NCBI RefSeq assembly: GCF_029893345.1
Contig: NZ_JARXVE010000001.1
Span: 682,001 to 746,000 of the forward strand
DNA length: 64,000 bases
DNA from: Mycolicibacterium frederiksbergense
Lineage (GTDB): Bacteria; Actinomycetota; Actinomycetes; Mycobacteriales; Mycobacteriaceae
Direction of reading: 5' to 3'
The position numbers and the translations under genes were made by a program. Below the pieces are notes generated by a model that was not told the DNA's origin, did not search any database, and saw only the letters and a program-made list of their open reading frames with translations. Below, in pieces: positions 10,901-21,194 of the stretch; within the stretch, counting starts at the first letter, position 1; every line of letters begins with the position of its first letter.

Positions 10901-11732
10901 GAGCACCGAAGAATTGGCGCGATGGGATCACATCAGCCGACGCATGTTCGTGCCGTTCCACGATGGTGTCATCAGTCAGTTCGAGGGCTACGAAAACCTG
11001 ACCGAGTTGGACTGGGACGCATATCGGAAGCGATACGGCAACATTCAGCGATTGGACCGCATCCTTGAGGCCGAGGATGACGACATCAACCGATACCGGG
11101 CTGCGAAACAAGCAGACGCATTGATGCTGCTGTTTCTGCTCTCGTCGGATGAACTGCGCGAACTCCTTTCTCGGCTTGGATACCGGTTTGCTCCCGAGCA
11201 GATCCCGAGAACCGTCGACTACTACATGGGCAGAACATCACACGGATCCACGCTCAGCGCTGTCGTACACACTTGGCTGCTCGCCCGGGCCAATCGCGAT
11301 CGCGCCCTTGACTATTTTCAACAAGCCCTCAAGTCGGACGTTGCCGACATCCAGGGCGGCACCACTTCCGAGGGCATTCACCTTGCGGCGATGGCCGGCA
11401 GTGTTGACCTGATACAACGGTGTTTCACTGGGCTGGAAACACGTGGCGGTCGATTGGTGCTTTCGCCGTACTGGCCTGAATCGCTTGGAGCATTGGGCTT
11501 TCCGATCCACTACCGGGGACACCACCTCTATATCCGAGTCAGCGGGCGGGGTGCCGAGATCAGCGCCGATCCACGGCCCGCGCCGTCGATCGTCGTCGAG
11601 TGCCGGGGGCGGGTCATGGAGCTGGCTTCGGGGGCCAAGGTCGAATTCACCGATCAAAAAGGCAGTGATGCAGGGGTTAGGACGCTCCCTCCAGGCGCGT
11701 CGACAGCATCGCAGACTCTGCCCTGTGCTTGA
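7971..11732 (+). CDS. otsB1: Three-domain trehalose enzyme: HAD phosphatase/mutase + trehalose-6-phosphate phosphatase + GH65 phosphorylase
   Basis: A 1253-residue protein resembling M. tuberculosis Rv2006 (OtsB1), a DosR regulon member. Residues about 14-185 form a HAD domain of the beta-phosphoglucomutase type (VVFDFDSLVPHADE keeps both aspartates). Residues about 190-435 form a trehalose-6-phosphatase-like HAD domain (ICLDFDGTLSE, GDDTTDEDAF). From about 440 onward is a GH65 domain with the general-acid motif GPDEFHSGY near residue 923 and the phosphate-binding HGSTLS near 1090. Phosphorolysis of trehalose or a related disaccharide, followed by mutase action, would yield glucose 6-phosphate; that chain is inference. 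The TTG at 7971 has GGGAGA 5 bases upstream and is preferred to an in-frame start at 7881. Confidence 0.88.
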   Translation: MATNTAVTIDPRTFDAVVFDFDSLVPHADEVCVPESVTDLLRRLAESGVKTAAYSLRSLRGEWGIAQSAGLENVFTVCVDGESDHDQGLEGQPEAVIDEAVRRLGSVPERTAIVVGVESTGNPTGIGLTIAVDAAADSDGTGRPGADFVITDLAQIEVCADYPHRSQLPNALIAYDHLIGVMAGREAVICLDFDGTLSEIVDDPPSATLISGAAEALRRLVALCPVAIISGRDLPDIRQRVGITGLWYAGSHGYQMVGPDGTEHDYERAVASAPIVQQAAAELGDKLEHVGGVLVEHKRFAVAVHYRNVAARDITGVIETVSQYGRDHALRISHGRKLIELRPNLDWNKGAALTWIREKISGSGRGLPVYVGDDTTDEDAFDAVRFSGIGVAVRHEEDGDRPTAAQFILESPAEVVTFLQRLGDRLERENQSSNEAWTYNFEGYDPHSEKLREALCATGNGYFASRASAPESSGGRVHYPGTYAAGIYNRLVDVVNGTELSHESLVNLPNWLPLTFRIEGGAWFDVDRVHLLSYRQILDLRGAVLTRELRFRDDAGRTTSVTQHRFVAMHAAHVAALQTIIIAEDWTGTIQVRSRLDCDVSNCLVERYHGLASDHLTSLHKQVISEDSVLLAVETSQSHIPVALAARTTVWRDTEPATATYRLAEDEFSIGHDVFVEIARGEPLAVEKIVTLVTGRDVAISEPESTAERGLLRQKRFAELENLHRIAWAHLWERLSIELDCRADELRILRLHTLHVLQSVSDNSADVDVGVPARGLHGEAYRGHVFWDELFIFPVLNLRLPMVTRSLLRYRYRRLPEARRAAKLAGYAGAMFPWQSGSDGREESPAFHLNPRSGRWNPDPSHLAHHIGIAVAYNLWQFYQVTGDLSYLIDYGAELLVEIARFWVSRTTYDAERDRYSIRGVIGPDEFHSGYPGRPYQGIDNNAYTNVMAVWVILRAIDAIELMPLPNRIDLREKLGLSTEELARWDHISRRMFVPFHDGVISQFEGYENLTELDWDAYRKRYGNIQRLDRILEAEDDDINRYRAAKQADALMLLFLLSSDELRELLSRLGYRFAPEQIPRTVDYYMGRTSHGSTLSAVVHTWLLARANRDRALDYFQQALKSDVADIQGGTTSEGIHLAAMAGSVDLIQRCFTGLETRGGRLVLSPYWPESLGALGFPIHYRGHHLYIRVSGRGAEISADPRPAPSIVVECRGRVMELASGAKVEFTDQKGSDAGVRTLPPGASTASQTLPCA

Positions 11733-12249
11733 TCGTCCGTAGTCTTGACCGCATCATCAATGCTACTGCCGGACCGGCTATTTCGACCTTCAATACGTCT
11801 CCGGGGTGACGAAGCTGTGCGCGCATCCGCAGTAGCAAGCGGCAGCGATCCTCCCAACGCGGTTGGAGACGAAAAGACCACACTGCGTCCCACGGAAAAT
11901 CCGGGGATGTTCCGCGCAGCACTACAGCCTCGCCGGCTACGACCTGATCGACTACCAGCGAGGCCCGCCGCAGGCAGTCCCATCGGCCTTTTGGCGCGAT
12001 GTGCACAACATCTCCTACTACGAGCTCACCATCGCTTCGCAACAGTCGGGTCAGCCACGGCCACGCCATCGGCGGTGGCGCATCAATCCACACGCCCTCG
12101 GTGGACCGCGTAGAAGGCTGACGGACCAGCTCATCACCGAGTAGCCAGCATCGGCACTCTTCTTTTGTTGTTCCCCAGTTGCGGTAGTAGCGCCGCGCTG
12201 CGTAGAGCAGCACAGTGACACCGACGACTCTCGCAGCGACCATAGACAT
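11677..12249 (-). CDS. Membrane-anchored SRPBCC-like protein
   Basis: About 190 residues. A hydrophobic N-terminus (MSMVAARVVGVTVLLYAA) acts as anchor and the rest resembles a START/SRPBCC fold (polyketide-cyclase-like): DAPPPMAWPWL, VVGDVVHIAPKG, FPWDAVWSFRLQP. Two ATGs (12249, 12243) follow a DosR-like palindrome by 33 bases or more; a longer form starting at 12276 would begin only 6 bases from that palindrome. The last 56 bases overlap the 3' end of the otsB1-like gene on the other strand. The ligand is unknown. Confidence 0.7.
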   Translation of the reverse strand: MSMVAARVVGVTVLLYAARRYYRNWGTTKEECRCWLLGDELVRQPSTRSTEGVWIDAPPPMAWPWLTRLLRSDGELVVGDVVHIAPKGRWDCLRRASLVVDQVVAGEAVVLRGTSPDFPWDAVWSFRLQPRWEDRCRLLLRMRAQLRHPGDVLKVEIAGPAVALMMRSRLRTIKHRAESAMLSTRLEGAS

Positions 12250-12281
12250 GTAAGAACCGTGACCGAGTTGATACATGTGGA

Positions 12282-12301
12282 CTAGGGCCGAACGCCCTCA
12301 G
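12282..12301. promoter_or_regulatory. Candidate DosR box for the SRPBCC-like gene
   Basis: CTAGGGCCGAACGCCCTCAG; on the minus strand this reads GGGCGTTCGGCCCTA, a good match to GGGNCNTTNGGCCCTA. It is 33 bases upstream of the preferred start of the minus-strand gene. Confidence 0.55.
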
Positions 12302-12355
12302 CGCGACGACATTTGATCACTTGAAGCCGCTGCGGGCCGACGAATGGCACCGTTA

Positions 12356-12375
12356 GCCGGGACTTCTGTCCCTAT
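12356..12375. promoter_or_regulatory. DosR box upstream of hsp20
   Basis: GCCGGGACTTCTGTCCCTAT is close to the textbook DosR palindrome GGGACTTNNGTCCC. It lies 65 bases upstream of the hsp20 ATG, the usual position for hypoxic induction of hspX-type genes. Confidence 0.85.
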
Positions 12376-12439
12376 TGCGCCGACCCGCGTGGTGGTCGGA
12401 TTCAACCGTGGAAGTTGATCCGAATCCGTAGGAGGCATC

Positions 12440-12874
12440 ATGACTAGACTTCCCGAGACCTACCGGTCGCGTTCGTTTTGGCCGGATATCTCCGACCTGT
12501 TCGCGGGGTTACCGTCGTGGGCCGGCATGCGCCCGGTCCTAGGCAGCCACGTCATCCGCGTCGAAGATGAACTCAAAGGCGATAGCTACGAACTCCGTGC
12601 CGAGGTTCCCGGTGTGGACCCGGAAAAAGACGTCGACATCATCGTGCGCGACGGTGTGCTGACGATCAAGGCCGAGCGTTCCGAGAAGAGGGAGGCCAAC
12701 GGCCATTCCGAGTTCTCCTATGGGTCCTTCATCCGCTCGGTGAGTCTGCCGGCGGGGGCCGATGAGGACGCGATCAAAGCCAGCTACGACAAAGGCATTC
12801 TCACGGTGTCTGTGCCCGTGACGAAGGCGTCTGGCACTGCTGAGAAGCACGTCGCGGTCCAGACCGGCGACTGA
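12440..12874 (+). CDS. Small heat-shock protein, Hsp20/alpha-crystallin family
   Basis: A 144-residue protein in the size class of HspX (Acr). The alpha-crystallin domain covers about residues 40-135, with the family landmarks YELRAEVPGVDPEKDVDI, DGVLTIKAERSEK and the C-terminal DKGILTVSVPV. It is an ATP-independent holdase that forms oligomers and protects proteins in dormancy. TAGGAGG lies 8 bases before the ATG, and a near-perfect DosR box lies upstream. A DUF1876 gene follows after a strong hairpin. Confidence 0.93.
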   Translation: MTRLPETYRSRSFWPDISDLFAGLPSWAGMRPVLGSHVIRVEDELKGDSYELRAEVPGVDPEKDVDIIVRDGVLTIKAERSEKREANGHSEFSYGSFIRSVSLPAGADEDAIKASYDKGILTVSVPVTKASGTAEKHVAVQTGD

Positions 12875-12888
12875 GACAACGAGGCGTT

Positions 12889-12911
12889 CCCCGGGGCCAG
12901 TTGGCCCGGGG
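12889..12911 (+). terminator. GC-rich hairpin between hsp20 and DUF1876 gene
   Basis: An inverted repeat, CCCCGGG-G-CC / GG-CCC-GGGG around an AGTT loop, gives nine base pairs with one bulged G. There is no U-tract, so it may attenuate rather than end transcription, or stabilise the hsp20 mRNA 3' end. Confidence 0.5.
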
Positions 12912-12953
12912 GAGCCCCCAGCTTCTGAGATGTGCACGTAAGGAGATCAGCAA

Positions 12954-13238
12954 ATGACCGCCGACCATTCGGACCATATCGACAAGCAATGGACAGTCGA
13001 CGTGTCGATCGACGAATGCCAAGGTCTGACTCGTGCGCAAGCGCGTTTGCTCTGGCGCGAGAAGGAGGAAATTGGTGTGGGGATGGCGCGGCTCAACCCC
13101 ACTGACCGCAATGTCGCCGAGATCGGTGACGAGCTTGCTGTCGCGCGCGCCTTGTCTGATTTGGCCAAACGGATCCTGCGGGTGTCTGTCGACGACATCG
13201 AGGCGGTCACCCACGCACCTGCCACATTGCAGTACTGA
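12954..13238 (+). CDS. DUF1876 protein (Rv1738-like)
   Basis: A 94-residue protein of the Rv1738/Rv2632c family, known from the DosR regulon and structurally likened to ribosome hibernation factors. Conserved blocks [36 protein letters not shown] (here split) and [13 protein letters not shown] are present over the full length. TAAGGAGATCAGCAA before the ATG gives a strong ribosome-binding site. A role in ribosome protection under hypoxia is inferred from the family. Confidence 0.85.
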   Translation: MTADHSDHIDKQWTVDVSIDECQGLTRAQARLLWREKEEIGVGMARLNPTDRNVAEIGDELAVARALSDLAKRILRVSVDDIEAVTHAPATLQY

Positions 13239-13268
13239 CTGCGCACCGGACGGACACGGAGAATCGTG

Positions 13269-15314
13269 ATGACTCGTGCGAGAGAGCTGGATCGACGAAC
13301 GCCACGGCGAGTGTTTCGTGACCGTCGCGAAGCAGGGCGACTTCTGGCGGACCTGTTGAGCGCCTACCGAGGCCGTGACGACGTGGTCGTGCTCGGACTG
13401 GCGCGAGGCGGGATACCCGTCGCGTGGGAGGTTGCGGCCGCGCTCGGCGCTCCGCTCGATGCATTCATCGTGCGCAAACTGGGCGCACCTGGCCATGAGG
13501 AATTCGCGGTGGGCGCATTGGCCAGCGGCGGGAGCGTAGTCGTCAACGACGATGTGCTGCGCGCGTTGCGAGTTTCCCCGCAACAGTTGCGAGAGGTGGC
13601 CGAGCGTGAAGGGCGAGAGCTAATCCGACGCGAGACCGTTTATCGCGTCGGCCGACCACCTCTCGATGTGTCCGGCAAAGTGGTCATTCTGGTCGATGAC
13701 GGTCTGGCCACGGGCGCCAGCATGTTTGCTGCTGTGCAGGCGCTTCGCGAGGCAGACCCTGCCCAACTGGTGATCGCAGTTCCGGCAGCTCCAGAATCGA
13801 CGTGTCGGCAGTTCGCCGGGATGGTCGACGATGTCGTGTGCGCGACGATGCCCACCCCGTTCCTTGCAGTCGGCGAATCATATTGGGATTTCAGCCAGGT
13901 CACCGATGCCGAAGTCCGTGATTATCTTGCGACACCGACATCGGGGGTAGCTGTTGCCGGCACCCGACGACCGGAAAGCAGTGCAGATGCGCTACGTCGC
14001 AGCGCCGTCGATGCTCCGAACGGCATACCGCCGACCGAAGCGCTCGACGAGATCATCGGGGACGCGCGAATCGTTCTGATCGGTGAGAGTTCGCACGGCA
14101 CCCACGAGTTTTATGAGGCACGAGCGGCAATCACCAAATGGCTGATCGAGGAGAAGGGATTCTGCGCCGTCGCGGCAGAAGCCGACTGGCCCGACGCGTA
14201 TCGGGTCAACCGATATGTCCGTGGCCTGGGCAATGACACGTCAGCGGATGAAGCGCTGAGCGGATTCGAGCGCTTCCCGGCCTGGATGTGGCGCAACGTC
14301 GTGGTCCGGGATTTTGTGGAATGGTTGCACGGACGAAACGGGCGGTGCCGATCGCACGGTCTGCCTCAGTCGGGTTTCTATGGCCTGGACCTATACAGCC
14401 TGCATCGTTCGATGCAGGAAGTCATCGATTATCTGGCGAACGTGGATCCGGCAGCGGCGGAACGTGCGCGGGACCGCTACGCATGCTTCGATCACACCTC
14501 GGCCGACGACGGCCAGGCCTATGGGTTTGCCGCTGCGTTCGGCGCGGGTCTGTCCTGTGAGCGCCAGGCAATCGAGCAGCTTGTCGACATGCAGCGAAAC
14601 GCGATCGACTATGCGCGCCGTGACGGACTACTCGCCGAGGACGAGGCTTTCTACGCTCAGCAAAATGCCCAGACCGTCCGCAATGCAGAGGTGTACTACC
14701 GCGCGATGTTCAGCGGTCGTGTCACGTCGTGGAATCTGCGTGACCAGCATATGGCGCAGACTTTGTACGCCCTCCTGGATCACTTGGATCGCCATCACCG
14801 ACCCCAGACTGCGCGGATCGTGATGTGGGCACACAATTCTCACGTCGGCGATGCCAGAGCCACCGAGGTGGGTGGCGATGGACAGCTGACGGTCGGGCAA
14901 TTGGTGCGCGAGCGGTATGGCGACGATTGTCGCCTCATCGGATTCACCACGTACTCGGGTTCCGTCACCGCAGCCAGCGAGTGGGGAGGCATCGCCGAAC
15001 GCAAAACCGTCAGGCGCGCCCTGAACGGCAGCGTCGAGGAACTGTTCCACGAAACTGGACGGTCGGGCTTCCTTGTTTCGCCGATGATCAGCCGCGCAGC
15101 AGTGGCGCCGTTGGACGTCGTCAGGCTCGGACGCGCTATCGGTGTCATCTATCTGCCCGAAACCGAACGGCAGAGCCACTACTACCACGTGCGCCCGTCG
15201 GAGCAGTTCGATGCAATCGTTCACGTCGACAACACCAGGGCATTGGAGCCACTCGCGGTCAACAGCATTTGGGTGACAGGAGAAACGCCTGAGACGTACC
15301 CGACCGGCCTGTGA
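13269..15314 (+). CDS. Phosphoribosyltransferase/erythromycin-esterase fusion (Rv2030c-like)
   Basis: About 681 residues, the same length as I recall for DosR regulon protein Rv2030c. Residues about 15-215 are a type I phosphoribosyltransferase ([19 protein letters not shown] loop [14 protein letters not shown] near residue 138). Residues about 230-680 are an erythromycin-esterase-like domain ([16 protein letters not shown] with the conserved His, [23 protein letters not shown]). Substrates are unknown for both. I prefer the ATG at 13269 (GGAGA 7 bases upstream) to the GTG at 13266. It sits between hsp20 and pfkB, as Rv2030c does between hspX and pfkB. Confidence 0.9.
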   Translation: MTRARELDRRTPRRVFRDRREAGRLLADLLSAYRGRDDVVVLGLARGGIPVAWEVAAALGAPLDAFIVRKLGAPGHEEFAVGALASGGSVVVNDDVLRALRVSPQQLREVAEREGRELIRRETVYRVGRPPLDVSGKVVILVDDGLATGASMFAAVQALREADPAQLVIAVPAAPESTCRQFAGMVDDVVCATMPTPFLAVGESYWDFSQVTDAEVRDYLATPTSGVAVAGTRRPESSADALRRSAVDAPNGIPPTEALDEIIGDARIVLIGESSHGTHEFYEARAAITKWLIEEKGFCAVAAEADWPDAYRVNRYVRGLGNDTSADEALSGFERFPAWMWRNVVVRDFVEWLHGRNGRCRSHGLPQSGFYGLDLYSLHRSMQEVIDYLANVDPAAAERARDRYACFDHTSADDGQAYGFAAAFGAGLSCERQAIEQLVDMQRNAIDYARRDGLLAEDEAFYAQQNAQTVRNAEVYYRAMFSGRVTSWNLRDQHMAQTLYALLDHLDRHHRPQTARIVMWAHNSHVGDARATEVGGDGQLTVGQLVRERYGDDCRLIGFTTYSGSVTAASEWGGIAERKTVRRALNGSVEELFHETGRSGFLVSPMISRAAVAPLDVVRLGRAIGVIYLPETERQSHYYHVRPSEQFDAIVHVDNTRALEPLAVNSIWVTGETPETYPTGL

Positions 15315-15368
15315 GGCGTACGGCGGCGACCAAAGAAACGGACCTCAACCGATGGGGAGCAGGACGAG

Positions 15369-16388
15369 ATGGCGTCGATCGTCACGCTGACCATGAATCC
15401 GGCACTGGACATCACCTCAGACGCGGACTTCGTTCGCCCTACGAACAAGATCCGTTGCAGCGGAACTCGTTACGATCCCGGCGGAGGTGGCATCAACGTC
15501 GCCCGCGTGGCGCACGTCCTTGGTGGGGACGTAGCGGCCGTGTTCCTGGCGGGTGGCACGAGCGGCGAACTCCTGACAGGACTCGTTCGTGACGTTGGTG
15601 TACCGCTGCGACGAGTCAAAATCACCGGTTCGACGCGGGAGAGCTTCACCGTGAACGAACGGAGTACGACCAAGCAATACCGATTCGTTCTGCAAGGGCC
15701 GGAGGTTACTGCTGAAGAGCAGACTCGATGTCTCGAAGTGCTACGGGATACTGCCAAATCGGCGGATTTCGTCGTTGCGAGTGGCAGCCTTCCGCCCGGA
15801 GTTCCGCCGGACTGGTATCAAACAGTCGCCGACCTGTGTGAAGACATCGGGGCGCGACTGATCCTGGACACCTCCGGCGGTGGGCTCACCCATGTGAAGT
15901 CCGGCGTGTTCCTGCTCAAGCCGAGTCTGCGAGAGCTCCGTGAGTGTGTAGGGGACTACCTCGACACCGAGACCGACCAGGCCGTCGCCGCGCGCGATCT
16001 CATCAAGGGGGGCGTCGCGCACACGGTGTTGGTGTCACTCGGTGCGGACGGGGCGCTGCTGGTGACGGGGACGCGCTGCCAACGATTCAGCGCGCTTCGG
16101 GTACCCGCGGGCAGCGGAGTGGGGGCAGGGGACGCGATGGTCGCGGCGATCGCGGTCGGATTGACCCGAGGTTGGTCGATGAGCAAATCGGTGCGATACG
16201 GCATCGCTGCGGGAGCGGCCATGTTGTTGACCCCGGGGACGGCGATCTGCAGACGCTCGGAGGTGGAGCGCTACTTCGGCCTAACCGCTGATCCGGCGGA
16301 GCTCTCGCCATCCGCACTGGAGACTTTCGACACTTCGCCTGATGATGTGTGGCATCCGAGGCCGCACCAGGCGAACGTGCATAGGTGA
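15369..16388 (+). CDS. pfkB: PfkB-family sugar kinase (6-phosphofructokinase II type)
   Basis: A 339-residue ribokinase-fold kinase, the length I recall for Rv2029c PfkB. N-terminal LTMNPALDITSDADF, glycine-rich YDPGGGGINVARVAHVLGG and C-terminal GSGVGAGDAMVAAIAVGL (anion hole GAGD, catalytic Asp, near residue 252) are intact. It phosphorylates fructose 6-phosphate or a related sugar phosphate using ATP. GGGAGCAGGACGAG precedes the ATG. It follows the Rv2030c-like gene by 54 bases, so co-transcription is likely. Confidence 0.9.
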   Translation: MASIVTLTMNPALDITSDADFVRPTNKIRCSGTRYDPGGGGINVARVAHVLGGDVAAVFLAGGTSGELLTGLVRDVGVPLRRVKITGSTRESFTVNERSTTKQYRFVLQGPEVTAEEQTRCLEVLRDTAKSADFVVASGSLPPGVPPDWYQTVADLCEDIGARLILDTSGGGLTHVKSGVFLLKPSLRELRECVGDYLDTETDQAVAARDLIKGGVAHTVLVSLGADGALLVTGTRCQRFSALRVPAGSGVGAGDAMVAAIAVGLTRGWSMSKSVRYGIAAGAAMLLTPGTAICRRSEVERYFGLTADPAELSPSALETFDTSPDDVWHPRPHQANVHR

Positions 16389-16512
16389 ATCTGCGCAGTA
16401 TGGAACGCAATAATCTCGCGGCCGGCAAAGGCCGACCACTGTCACGAAGATTTCGTCGTCAACAAAACCAGCAGCCGGATCAGTTCATGGGGAGAAAGCC
16501 TGGCCGGTGTGA

Positions 16513-18243
<1,731 letters not shown>

Positions 18244-18354
18244 CCAGCGCCATGGGGATCATCGCCGTGAAGCGTGTGACTTTGTGCTCTTTTGACCTTT
18301 GCTTCGCCGGACGGACGATGACCACGGCACAGACCTGACACCAAGGAGCACAGC

Positions 18355-18723
18355 ATGCTCGAATGCGACGTGGATAAAGAGAACTCGATCGTGCTGGTTC
18401 GTCCCGAATCGGCACTCGACAAGAGTGATTTCGTCGGCCTGGCAAAACTGGTCGACCCACAGATCGAGGCCAACGGTGATCTGGCTGGTCTCATCATCGA
18501 TGCACCCAGGTTCCCCGGATGGGACAGCTTCGGTGCGTTGGTGACCCACATCCGGTTTGTTCGTGATCATCACAGACATGTCAAAAAGATCGCGGTCGTG
18601 ACTGATTCTCACCTCGGTGATTTCGCAGAGCATCTGGCCGCGCATTTCGTGTCGGCCGAAGTTCGCCAGTTCCCTGCCGGTCATGTTGAGCAAGCCCGAG
18701 GATGGATTACCGGTAAACAGTAG
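18355..18723 (+). CDS. SpoIIAA/STAS-like protein
   Basis: A 122-residue protein of the SpoIIAA-like family (DUF3478 type): alternating strands and helices with SALDKSDFVGLAKLVDPQI, LAGLIIDAPRFPGWDSFGALVTHIRFVRDHH and KIAVVTDSHLGDFAEHLAAHF. Related proteins are thought to bind lipids or serve as signalling adaptors, but the role is unproven. AAGGAGCACAGC precedes the ATG. It lies between dosS and the Rv1733c-like gene, all in one direction. Confidence 0.8.
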   Translation: MLECDVDKENSIVLVRPESALDKSDFVGLAKLVDPQIEANGDLAGLIIDAPRFPGWDSFGALVTHIRFVRDHHRHVKKIAVVTDSHLGDFAEHLAAHFVSAEVRQFPAGHVEQARGWITGKQ

Positions 18724-18798
18724 CCCTCCGCACCGGCGTCGCGGGTGCCGAAGGTCCGGTGTTGAGTTGCAGATCCCGCCACGAGCGAGCGAGGAAGG

Positions 18799-19383
18799 AT
18801 GGAAGCGTTCACAATCGGACTGGGGTGCTGGAGTTCCCGCCTATGGAGTCGAAATCCGCTGGTGCGTCGAAGCGATCGCATCGAGTCGGTGGTACTCACT
18901 ATCGCAGCGGTGTTGTGGGTGCTGGCGCTGCCGATTGCCGCTTCCGTCGGTACTTTCGTGCATGACTCGCGCGCACGCATCTACGCCGAAGAAGCCCACG
19001 ATCGGCATCAGGTAGCTGCCGTCGCCACCGAGAACGGCCAGGCGAGCATTCGCGGCCGACAGGTGGCGGTCACCGCCGATGCTGCGTGGTCGTTCGACGG
19101 TCAACTCCACAAGGGGGTGTTGGTTTGGTCGTCCCGTGCGGTAGTCGGTGCACAGCAAATCATCTGGGTCAACTCCGTGGGCAACATGGTTGATCCACCA
19201 CGGTCGAAGGATCGTGCGGTAAGTGACGCGGTGCTGGTGGCGCTATCATCCTGGATGGCCGTGGCTGCCGGCTCGTCCAGCCTCGTCTACCTCATTCACC
19301 GGAAGCTCGACCGGGGGCGTTACGCGGATTGGGACCGCGAGCTGACTTCGCTCCACGACAAACGGGAGTGGGGAAACCGATGA
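18799..19383 (+). CDS. Rv1733c-like two-helix membrane protein
   Basis: A 194-residue protein with the layout of the DosR regulon antigen Rv1733c. An N-terminal SRNPLVRRSDRIESVVL precedes a first transmembrane helix (about residues 35-55). An extracytoplasmic loop then carries FVHDSRARIYAEEAHDRHQ and the conserved WVNSVGNMVDPP, followed by a second helix (about residues 142-165) and a basic tail. No enzyme function is known. The ATG lies right after GAGGAAGG, closer than ideal. It converges on dosR with 14 bases between stops. Confidence 0.85.
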   Translation: MEAFTIGLGCWSSRLWSRNPLVRRSDRIESVVLTIAAVLWVLALPIAASVGTFVHDSRARIYAEEAHDRHQVAAVATENGQASIRGRQVAVTADAAWSFDGQLHKGVLVWSSRAVVGAQQIIWVNSVGNMVDPPRSKDRAVSDAVLVALSSWMAVAAGSSSLVYLIHRKLDRGRYADWDRELTSLHDKREWGNR

Positions 19384-19397
19384 TCGGGCGGGCTCGG

Positions 19398-20051
19398 CTA
19401 TGAATCGTCCGCATGGTGGTGGGATTGCTCGAGCTTGGATATGAACACCGCCGCTTGCGTGCGGCGCTCCATCCCCAATTTGGCCAGCAAACGTGACACG
19501 TAATTCTTGACCGTTCGTTCAGCAAGAAACATCCGTGCAGCGATCTGCTTGTTGGTCAGCCCTTCGCCGAGCAGTTCCAGCAACACGCGTTCCTGATCAC
19601 TGAGTCCATTCAACGGGTCGGAGTGCTCGGCAGCCTCACGGAGCTTGGCCATGAGCGCTGCTGCCGCCCTATTGTCGAGCAGGGAATGACCTGCTCCGAC
19701 TTCTTTGATGGCGTTCGCGAGGTCCATGCCCTTGATGTCCTTGATCACGTATCCGCTGGCACCGGCGAGGATGGCGTCAAGCATCGCCTCGTCGGAGGTG
19801 AAGGACGTCAGCATCAGGCAGCGAAGCGACGGCAGCCGCGACAGAAGGTCTCGGCATAGTTCGACACCGTTGCCGTCCGGCAAACGCACATCGAGGACGG
19901 CGACGTCAGGCTGGAGCGCAGGAATCCGCGCCGTTGCTTCTGAAACTGAGCCCGCCTCCCCAACAACCTCGAGCTCAGGATCGGCACTCACAAGGTCGAT
20001 CAGACCGCGCCGAACGAGTTCGTGGTCGTCGACGAGAAAGACTCTCACCAT
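19398..20051 (-). CDS. dosR: Hypoxia response regulator DosR/DevR
   Basis: A 217-residue NarL/FixJ-type regulator, the length I recall for M. tuberculosis DosR. The receiver holds the phosphoacceptor Asp54 ([12 protein letters not shown]) and the switch lysine of VIKDIKG. The LuxR-type helix-turn-helix [19 protein letters not shown] with [17 protein letters not shown] is nearly identical to DosR. I start at [11 protein letters not shown] (20051; AGAGGGG upstream), which matches the family start; the longer frame adds nine foreign residues. It binds the GGGAC-N4-GTCCC-type boxes found through this window. Unlike the usual operon, dosS here is 1.2 kb away on the other strand. Confidence 0.95.
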   Translation of the reverse strand: MVRVFLVDDHELVRRGLIDLVSADPELEVVGEAGSVSEATARIPALQPDVAVLDVRLPDGNGVELCRDLLSRLPSLRCLMLTSFTSDEAMLDAILAGASGYVIKDIKGMDLANAIKEVGAGHSLLDNRAAAALMAKLREAAEHSDPLNGLSDQERVLLELLGEGLTNKQIAARMFLAERTVKNYVSRLLAKLGMERRTQAAVFISKLEQSHHHADDS

Positions 20052-20118
20052 CTGAGAACCCCCTCTGGAGTGGCTCAACGGGGACTGGTTCAGACGCTAT
20101 TCGTATCGCGATGCGTGA

Positions 20119-20138
20119 CTAGGGTCGAAAGTCCTCAT
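20119..20138. promoter_or_regulatory. DosR box upstream of dosR
   Basis: CTAGGGTCGAAAGTCCTCAT; on the minus strand GGACTTTCGACCCTA. It lies 68 bases upstream of the dosR start and suggests autoregulation. It touches the 3' end of the nitroreductase gene. Confidence 0.75.
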
Positions 20139-21136
20139 CTTCCCGACCTCGGTCCGGACCGGACGTGGAGAACCTCATCTAAGGGCCGTCGTGGGGTCGC
20201 AGGAGGACGGTCTTCGCCCTTCGCTGCCAGCCCGACGCGGATCAGAAGCTGCGGCGTCGTCGTTCTGTCGATCAGCGAGGCCACAATGCGGCGCGATGCT
20301 GCGAGCTCTGTGATGTGAGTGAGGGTACATGTGGCGAGCCCCGCCAGGGTGGCCTCGAGCAACACTGCCGAAAGCGCCTCGCCGCACTGCAGAACGCTGG
20401 AGCGATCATTGTCATAAGTCGAGAGCACGAGGACCTTGGAGTGGTCGTGCCCGACTCCAGCCCGCCTGTCACTGTGGTGCGATACCGGGAAAGTTCGATT
20501 GATGTCAACGCGTTCCCGCTCGGATGGCGAGGGCAATGAGCTGTGCGGAATCCCTTCGCGTGTTTCGAACGGTCCCGTCCACCAGCGCAATTCGGAATGG
20601 TAGGACGAGTCGTACAGGCGCAACGACTCGGTTAGTTGCGATGCCTGGGCAAGTTCGGGTCGAAGGTCGTCGGCGATGGAGTCCAGGACTACGGCATCGG
20701 ACATGACTGAGCGTCGTAGCCGAGACTCGACTGAATCCCAATCGGGCGGTTCCGCGAACGGGAGACGGTCGGTGTACCGCAGCAAGATCGCTTCTGCACG
20801 GCGGCGGTGGCCCTCGGTGACCAGATCCAAGGGGCCGAAGTCGAGGGAGGCCAGATGTAACGGATTGTTGGGATTGGGCATTCGGTCATAATTGGCCGTC
20901 CATCCAGCGGCAGCCATGGCAACTCTGAAATGATCGAGCACCGCGCCGCAGCCAATCACGGCTTCACGGCCCGAATGATCGGTCGAGTACAAGACGCGGT
21001 CCTTGTCCAGAAACAAGTCGACAGTGTCGTTCTCCGTGATCCACAGCCAGGGCTGACTGTTGTGCAGCGACGGTGCTCGGCAGGCCAAATGCACGCTCTT
21101 CATGATGACATCGGTGCTCAGCTGGGTGCCCGGCAT
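20135..21136 (-). CDS. Acg-family nitroreductase-like protein
   Basis: A 333-residue protein of the Acg/Rv3131/Rv2032 group in the DosR regulon. The opening LACRAPSLHNSQPWLW is typical, and FMN-fold segments LLRYTDRLPFAEPPDWD, LVLSTYDNDRSSVLQCGEALSAVLLEATLAGL and LLIRVGLA follow. Family members bind FMN but lack usual nitroreductase activity; sequestration of flavin has been proposed. I choose ATG 21136 (GGGAGA 6 bases before it) over the longer frame. It is divergent from the Rv2004c-like gene, with two DosR boxes between them. Confidence 0.88.
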   Translation of the reverse strand: MPGTQLSTDVIMKSVHLACRAPSLHNSQPWLWITENDTVDLFLDKDRVLYSTDHSGREAVIGCGAVLDHFRVAMAAAGWTANYDRMPNPNNPLHLASLDFGPLDLVTEGHRRRAEAILLRYTDRLPFAEPPDWDSVESRLRRSVMSDAVVLDSIADDLRPELAQASQLTESLRLYDSSYHSELRWWTGPFETREGIPHSSLPSPSERERVDINRTFPVSHHSDRRAGVGHDHSKVLVLSTYDNDRSSVLQCGEALSAVLLEATLAGLATCTLTHITELAASRRIVASLIDRTTTPQLLIRVGLAAKGEDRPPATPRRPLDEVLHVRSGPRSGR

Positions 21137-21194
21137 GGTCCATCTCCCGCGGTTGTCGTCATGCTCCACTTCACGACAACCGCAGCGCGGACAG

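Noticed and set aside
12331..12350. Second DosR-like site upstream of hsp20 (GGGCCGACGAATGGCACC)
   Set aside because: Only one half matches and the spacing is off; the box at 12356 explains regulation.
18281..18300. Possible DosR-like site before the SpoIIAA-like gene
   Set aside because: TTTTGACCTTTGC lacks the second half-site; the gene can be read from the dosS transcript.
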